Shown: positions 39,868 to 42,543 of the stretch, in pieces
Numbering within the stretch: position 1 is the stretch's first letter
Layout: each line of letters begins with the position of its first letter
Position numbers and translations under genes: made by a program
The notes under the pieces: model-generated
What the model was told of the DNA's origin: nothing
Databases searched by the model: none
Seen by the model: only the letters and a program-made list of their open reading frames with translations
Assembly (NCBI GenBank): GCA_947625475.1
Contig: CANQOL010000030.1
Span: 1-42,543 of the forward strand
Direction of reading: 5' to 3'
From: an uncultured Acetatifactor sp.
GTDB lineage: Bacteria > Bacillota > Clostridia > Lachnospirales > Lachnospiraceae
Length of the DNA stretch: 42,543 bases

Positions 39868-41195
39868 ATTATATCTGCAACGGGGATAAAACAGACAGCA
39901 GGCTGCTTATTTCTTCCTTTGCCACATCGCCCGAAACGGCGGCAAAGGACTTCCAATTTACCCTCTCCCATACCGACCTGTCTGACCCGAATAAAGCATA
40001 CCACCTGATACAGTCTTTTGCCCCCGGAGAAGTCAGTCCGGAGGAAGCGCATCAGATCGGTCAGGAGCTTGCGGACAGGCTGTTAAAAGGACGCTACTCC
40101 TATATCGCGGCAACGCATACGGACAAGGGGCATATCCACAACCACATCATCTTCTGCGCCGCTGACAACATCGACTATAAAAAGTATCATGACTGCAGAC
40201 AGACCTACTGGAATATCCGCCGCCTGAATGATGAGATCTGCGCCGGACATAACCTGTCCGTCCTGCGTGGAAACACCCATCAGGCCAAAAGCCATAAAGA
40301 GTGGCAGGCTGCCGGAAACGGCACATCCTGGAAAGCTCAGTTAAAGAGCGATATCAACGATGCTATCCGGCAGGCTCACACCTATGAGGAGTTTCTGTCA
40401 CTGATGGTACAGGAAGGCTATGAAATAAAGGATTCCGAGATCGGCGAAGACGCCCATAAATATATTGCCTTCCGCGCCCCCGGACAGGAACGCTGGATAC
40501 GCGGACGTGAAAAATCTTTAGGACCGGAATACACCAGGGAACGTATCAAAGAACGTGTCGAGGAAAAGGCCCGCATCCGTGCGGAAAGGATGGAAAAGCT
40601 GACCGCCCGCAGACCGTCCATGATCGACACCTCACAGGAAAAGTTTGCCGACAGTCCGGGACTTAAAAGATGGGCGAACAGGCAGAACCTCAAAGCGGCA
40701 GCTCAGATACAGTCAAAGCTTGCCGAAATGGGGTTCCGTTCCATTGAGGAAGTAAACGAAAGAATAGACGCCCTGCACCTGCAGGCCCGGACCGGGAAAA
40801 AGACCACCGTTGCCCTCGATAAGCAGATCAAAAACACCGCCGAGATACTGCGATATGCAAGGCAGTATGATGAAAAGAAAAAGTATGCCAAGAACTATGA
40901 AAAATCTGTAGACAAGGAGCGCTATTACCGCACCCACAGCTATGACCTGCACCTCGCTTGGGGTGCAGCTGAGATATTAGAAAATGCAGGCATCAACCCG
41001 AAGGATATGAGCCTGCAGAAGATAGAATCACAATATCAGAATTTATGTGCCGACCGCCGGACATCCAGTGCGGCATATAAGAAAGCCGAAAAGGAATCCC
41101 ATGAGCTGAAACAGTTTCTAGATCATTTGCTCACCTTTATGGGGAAAGAATCAACGCTGGAGCTTGATAGAAACCAAGAACTGCACTTGGAATAA
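39816..41195 (+). CDS. MobP-type relaxase
   Basis: A 459-aa relaxase/mobilization nuclease. The N-terminus (MAITKIHAIKATVSGAVNYI) and the metal-binding His cluster THTDKGHIHNHIIFCAA are typical of Firmicutes MobP (VirD2-like) relaxases; the tyrosine used for nicking is probably in the N-terminal part. The C-terminal half is charged and helical (RIRAERMEKLTARRPSMID to KEYRY-like segments). The start is GTG 39816 with AAGGAG 11 bases upstream, giving the normal family N-terminus. The gene overlaps MobC by 52 bases. It nicks one strand at oriT and pilots it into a helper transfer channel. Confidence 0.93.
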   Translation: MAITKIHAIKATVSGAVNYICNGDKTDSRLLISSFATSPETAAKDFQFTLSHTDLSDPNKAYHLIQSFAPGEVSPEEAHQIGQELADRLLKGRYSYIAATHTDKGHIHNHIIFCAADNIDYKKYHDCRQTYWNIRRLNDEICAGHNLSVLRGNTHQAKSHKEWQAAGNGTSWKAQLKSDINDAIRQAHTYEEFLSLMVQEGYEIKDSEIGEDAHKYIAFRAPGQERWIRGREKSLGPEYTRERIKERVEEKARIRAERMEKLTARRPSMIDTSQEKFADSPGLKRWANRQNLKAAAQIQSKLAEMGFRSIEEVNERIDALHLQARTGKKTTVALDKQIKNTAEILRYARQYDEKKKYAKNYEKSVDKERYYRTHSYDLHLAWGAAEILENAGINPKDMSLQKIESQYQNLCADRRTSSAAYKKAEKESHELKQFLDHLLTFMGKESTLELDRNQELHLE

Positions 41196-41450
41196 CAGTT
41201 ACTGACAGTTCAATAAATGCATAACCGTATTGCCAGTTTGCTATTACTGCTGCCAGAACAAAATCGAATAAAATAATTATAAATTTAAAATCTGATCTTT
41301 ATAGACATGCTTAAATATTTACCGCTCCCCAAAAGTCAAATTTCTTTCTACTAGTGTTTACATTTTCTTAACAACCTGCTTTTTATTTAATGAAACTAAT
41401 CAACAACGACTCGAAACGTCCGAAAAACGTTTCAGAAGGAGGAAAAAACT
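41196..41450. other. intergenic after the relaxase, with a hairpin at the NlpC-like gene
   Basis: 255 AT-rich bases. Just ahead of the next gene, GAAACGT (41413-41419) pairs with ACGTTTC (41427-41433), and the ribosome site GGAGG follows 4 bases later. No clear promoter; a TTTACA word (near 41356) with a TTTTAT is a weak candidate. The right end of the mobile element may lie here or further right. Confidence 0.45.
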
Positions 41451-41879
41451 ATGAGTAAAATTGATGACGCTATTAAGTGGGCAAAGGACATAGCAAACGA
41501 TAGTTCCCACGGTTATAGCCAAACAAATCGCTGGGGACCCGATTACGACTGTTCTTCGTTCATAATCAGTGCCTGGGTATCCGCAGGTGTTGATGTGAAG
41601 TCCAATGGTGCAACAACTACTGCCAACATGTGTGATGCATTTTTAAAGACTGGCTTTACTGATGTTACAAGTCAGGTTACCCCGTCTGACTCCACCACCT
41701 TGGTTGCCGGTGATGTTCTTTGGAAATCCGGACACACATGTATGTATATCGGCAACAAACAGATTGTGAATGCTAGTAGTGATAAGGATGGTAAATCCGG
41801 CGAAACTAAAGATGATGAGATTCGTGTTCAGTCATTCTATAGCGGTCCCTGGACAAAGGTTTTGCGGTATACGGCATAA
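41451..41879 (+). CDS. NlpC/P60- or Amidase_5-like peptidoglycan hydrolase
   Basis: A 142-aa papain-fold hydrolase. Cys in YDCSSFIISAW and His in GHTCMYIGNKQIVNAS are the catalytic pair, in the order and spacing of phage-type endopeptidases (Amidase_5, NlpC/P60). There is no signal peptide and no wall-binding domain, so the protein may act from within the cell, be released by lysis, or be exported in another way. GAAGGAGG lies 7 bases before ATG 41451. It is convergent with a lipoprotein gene across a shared terminator. An effector-like or phage-derived origin are both possible. Confidence 0.82.
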   Translation: MSKIDDAIKWAKDIANDSSHGYSQTNRWGPDYDCSSFIISAWVSAGVDVKSNGATTTANMCDAFLKTGFTDVTSQVTPSDSTTLVAGDVLWKSGHTCMYIGNKQIVNASSDKDGKSGETKDDEIRVQSFYSGPWTKVLRYTA

Positions 41880-41920
41880 CGTACAACACTTTAATCCCAA
41901 CCCCCGCTAAAGCTCAAAAA

Positions 41921-41962
41921 ATAAACAGGCTCGCGAGATTCAACTCTCAGAGCCTGTTTTCT
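41921..41962. terminator. bidirectional terminator
   Basis: A 10-bp stem, AAACAGGCTC (41923-41932) with its complement (41950-41959), and an inner GAGA/TCTC pairing, with an A-run to the left and TTTT to the right. It separates the converging hydrolase and lipoprotein genes. Confidence 0.85.
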
Positions 41963-42027
41963 ATAATTTCTTAAGGCAATGCAAATTTCTTAATTCTTGC
42001 CAGTTATGCGGTGTTTCTCTACTATTT

Positions 42028-42543
42028 TTACAGATACTGAATCCATGCCAAATCATCATTAGTGCATTGCGTAAAGCCAACCATATTATCTGTCTTAATT
42101 ATGACCGAATCAAATGTGCTACTCAATTCCTCATAGGCCGCCTTACATTCCTCATTGTCTTCTACATAAGATAGTTCATGTGGCGTAGCTAGGATCAAAA
42201 TATATTCCTTATCATCTGGTTTATACAATCCCAACACTTTGTCGGTTTCAGATATATACTGTTCTTCACCTTCCTCATGCAAATAAAAATGTAAGTAGAA
42301 TAGAGCCCCCGATCCATTCATTTCTGCATTTGTTTTTTCACTAACAATAAATGTAGTGCTTGTAGGGTCGTTAACCGGCCCGGTACTTACATCATATACT
42401 GTTTTACCATTCCAGCTATCCGGCAAAGTAACTTCAAGACCAGTAATAAATTTAAGAGTGTTTTCATCATCTGATAATTTCTTTTCCCAAAATCTACTAA
42501 TATCTATATCCATATCGCCTTTTGACGTTTTTCCACATGCACT
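42028..42543 (-). CDS. lipoprotein of unknown function (partial, runs off the window)
   Basis: The frame stays open to the last base of the window. The first ten codons read SACGKTSKGD, a lipobox followed by the usual small residues, so the start and signal peptide lie outside. At least 171 aa are visible, a soluble acidic domain (FITGLEVTLPDSWNGKTVYD, ALFYLHFYLHEEGEEQYISE) with no motif I know. An internal ATG at 42513 is not the real start. It is convergent with the NlpC-like gene; a link between them, such as an immunity function, is only a guess. Confidence 0.72.
   Translation of the reverse strand, partial: SACGKTSKGDMDIDISRFWEKKLSDDENTLKFITGLEVTLPDSWNGKTVYDVSTGPVNDPTSTTFIVSEKTNAEMNGSGALFYLHFYLHEEGEEQYISETDKVLGLYKPDDKEYILILATPHELSYVEDNEECKAAYEELSSTFDSVIIKTDNMVGFTQCTNDDLAWIQYL

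Larger units (their letters stand above)
33839..41195. mobile_element. integrative mobilizable element (approximate limits)
   Basis: A tyrosine integrase at the left, Tn916-like regulatory genes (HTH_16, sigma-like), an RHH protein, DUF6462, a MobC protein and a MobP-type relaxase lie together, with no type IV secretion genes in view. This is the composition of an element that needs a helper for transfer. The limits given are the outermost mobility genes; the true ends were not found. An Rpn locus (37490-38941) appears to be inserted in it. Confidence 0.65.

Overview
The window looks like a chromosomal segment of an anaerobic, probably spore-forming member of the Clostridia, most likely Lachnospiraceae. 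The grounds are: a two-subunit Fe-S fumarase, a BofA-type sporulation protein beside a DUF2508 gene, a Firmicutes-style tad pilus locus with DUF6382-FHA and DUF5702 proteins, strong AGGAGG-type ribosome sites with several TTG/GTG starts, and Tn916-like control genes in a mobile element. Family names come from reading motifs; no database search was run.

Layout. 1-430: promoter and leader of what is probably an rRNA operon leaving the window to the left, and a tRNA-Ser(GCU) with its own consensus promoter. 636-7547 (minus strand): one likely operon starting at 7620, with a secreted membrane-anchored transglutaminase-like protein, a rhomboid protease, a HIT protein, both fumarase subunits and a small lipoprotein. 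7639-17040 (minus): a complete tad-type pilus/secretion operon from one promoter at 17253-17281: TadZ/CpaE-like, CpaF, TadB, TadC with an inserted extracytoplasmic Ig-like domain, Flp pilin, DUF5702, TadE-like, TadV peptidase, second TadE-like, FHA. 17318-18087: divergent bofA and DUF2508. 18131-23314 (minus): glgB cotranscribed behind a very large acidic TPR/AAA-like protein.

23587-33551 is an accessory region of lower G+C with many broken or defence-like genes: a methyltransferase / PLD-helicase / EEP-nuclease cassette, an Rpn-type PD-(D/E)XK putative transposase, an AKR-SRAP pair, a decayed nitrilase, a PIN toxin with a small partner, and an MNT/HEPN pair whose HEPN gene has an in-frame stop and has lost its catalytic His. 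33839-41195 is an integrative mobilizable element: tyrosine integrase, RHH regulator, DUF6462, HTH_16 and sigma-like genes as in Tn916, a second Rpn locus with a partial tandem duplication, then MobC and a MobP-type relaxase. The MobC-relaxase pair is preceded by an attenuator-like terminator and a dense array of hairpins that reads like a structured RNA and/or oriT. 41451-42543: a small NlpC/P60-like or Amidase_5-like hydrolase and, convergent to it, a lipoprotein cut by the window end.

The most interesting points are the structured leader of the mob operon (39109-39503), the methyltransferase/PLD-helicase/nuclease cassette (23587-27435), a repeat that sits between genes and carries the ribosome binding site (three copies), and the TadC protein with an Ig-like insertion.
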